6,153 nt of DNA from contig JAQVQF010000138.1 in NCBI GenBank assembly GCA_028701715.1, positions 1 to 6,153 on the forward strand, in the 5' to 3' direction. The notes beneath the pieces were generated by a model, which worked only from the letters and a program-made list of their open reading frames with translations, ran no database searches and was not told the DNA's origin. The first letter of the stretch is position 1, and each line of letters starts with the position of its first letter. The translations under genes were made by a program, and so were the position numbers. The DNA comes from Eubacteriales bacterium. Lineage in GTDB: Bacteria > Bacillota > Clostridia > Oscillospirales > CAG-382. Positions 5,953 through 6,153 of this stretch are shown here, piece after piece.

Positions 5953-5994
5953 AAAATAAAAGCCCTGTTAGCTATAGGCACAGGGTTTTATTTT
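5953..5994 (+). terminator. Intrinsic terminator of the mgtE/alpha-galactosidase unit
   Basis: CCCTG (5963-5967) pairs with CAGGG (5981-5985). Beyond one bulged G (5962), AAAATAAAA (5953-5961) pairs with TTTTATTTT (5986-5994), making a 14-bp stem around a 13-nt loop. The 3' arm itself is the U-rich tail. It starts 20 bases after the alpha-galactosidase stop. The A-rich 5' arm would let it work in the reverse direction too. Confidence 0.9.
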
Positions 5995-6069
5995 GTGTAA
6001 AAATTATCTTTCATTTGAATGACTTACTTTAATTATACGGTATTCCCTTAAAATTATATATTAAAGAGT

Positions 6070-6087
6070 ATTTTTATCGATAAAAAT
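6070..6087. repeat. 18-bp perfect palindrome upstream of the last gene
   Basis: ATTTTTATCGATAAAAAT reads identically on both strands. It lies 15-32 bases upstream of the ATG at 6102 and just before its ribosome binding site. Perfect two-fold symmetry suggests a site for a dimeric regulator. As RNA it would make only an AU-rich hairpin with a very small loop. Function is unknown; AT-rich DNA raises the chance of coincidence. Confidence 0.45.
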
Positions 6088-6101
6088 GGGTGGTGTAATT
6101 A

Positions 6102-6153
6102 ATGGAGCAAAATCTAAAGCTTTTGTTATTTGAGAAACAAGTAAAGACGCTTC
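6102..6153 (+). CDS. Start of an unidentified gene (5' end only)
   Basis: ATG at 6102 opens 17 complete codons with no stop before the window ends. GGTGGTG (6089-6095), close to the GGAGGTG consensus, lies 6 bases upstream as a ribosome binding site. The visible peptide, MEQNLKLLLFEKQVKTL, looks like an amphipathic helix rich in Leu and Lys. It loosely recalls the first helix of small SHOCT-like or mobile-element-associated Clostridia proteins, but 17 residues are too few to assign. The AT-rich sequence and codons differ from the genes to the left. No convincing sigma-A promoter is visible between 5995 and 6101. Confidence 0.5.
   Translation, partial: MEQNLKLLLFEKQVKTL

Noticed and set aside
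6086..6132. ATG at 6086 as the start of the last gene
   Set aside because: That frame meets TGA at 6131-6133 after 15 codons and has no upstream ribosome binding site, whereas ATG 6102 is well placed after GGTGGTG and stays open.
1..6153. CRISPR array, insertion sequence, tRNA or rRNA
   Set aside because: No regularly spaced repeats, transposase frames, terminal inverted repeats or tRNA-like cloverleaf sequences were found by reading either strand.

Overview
The window looks like chromosomal DNA from a Gram-positive anaerobe of the class Clostridia, perhaps a gut Oscillospiraceae/Ruminococcaceae type. The reasons are AGGAGG-like ribosome binding sites, TTGACA/TATAAT-type promoters, frequent ATA isoleucine codons at moderate GC, a Ser/Glu-rich linker typical of Firmicutes lipoproteins, and a Firmicutes-type gene set (mgtE, upp, ung, GH36 alpha-galactosidase). 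The taxon is an inference; there is no rRNA or marker phylogeny here.

Layout. (1) 1-593, plus strand: the 3' end of a gene for a probably secreted or lipid-anchored protein with an acidic Ser/Glu linker. It ends at a stem-loop (614-650) that can terminate transcription from both sides. (2) 682-1972, minus strand: upp then ung, separated by one base. Upp (uracil phosphoribosyltransferase) salvages free uracil and Ung (uracil-DNA glycosylase) releases it from DNA, so the pair forms a small uracil unit read from a promoter near 2056-2083. (3) 1973-2384: a divergent control region with back-to-back promoters separated by two T-tracts. The plus-strand promoter (2119-2147) produces a leader of about 230 nt ahead of mgtE. 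(4) 2385-5933, plus strand: mgtE (CBS-regulated Mg2+ channel/transporter) and, 15 bases later, a complete cytoplasmic GH36 alpha-galactosidase, closed by a strong terminator (5953-5994). (5) 5995-6153: AT-rich DNA with an 18-bp perfect palindrome and the first 17 codons of another gene that runs off the end.

The most interesting element is the mgtE leader. It contains a 20-codon upstream ORF (2258-2320) with its own ribosome binding site, and three RNA pairings arranged as a switch. One segment inside the uORF (2278-2288) can pair either locally (with 2300-2306) or with a downstream near-copy (2336-2345). That downstream segment overlaps the 5' arm of a hairpin (2343-2353 with 2371-2380) that buries the mgtE ribosome binding site. 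This is the geometry of a translational attenuator controlled by ribosome position on a leader peptide. The peptide ends in a PRWRLF-type segment recalling the PRRRLKLF of the enterobacterial Mg2+ leader peptide MgtL. I see no M-box (ykoK) riboswitch, the usual Firmicutes mgtE control element. If the switch works, it would also control whatever part of alpha-galactosidase synthesis is coupled to mgtE.
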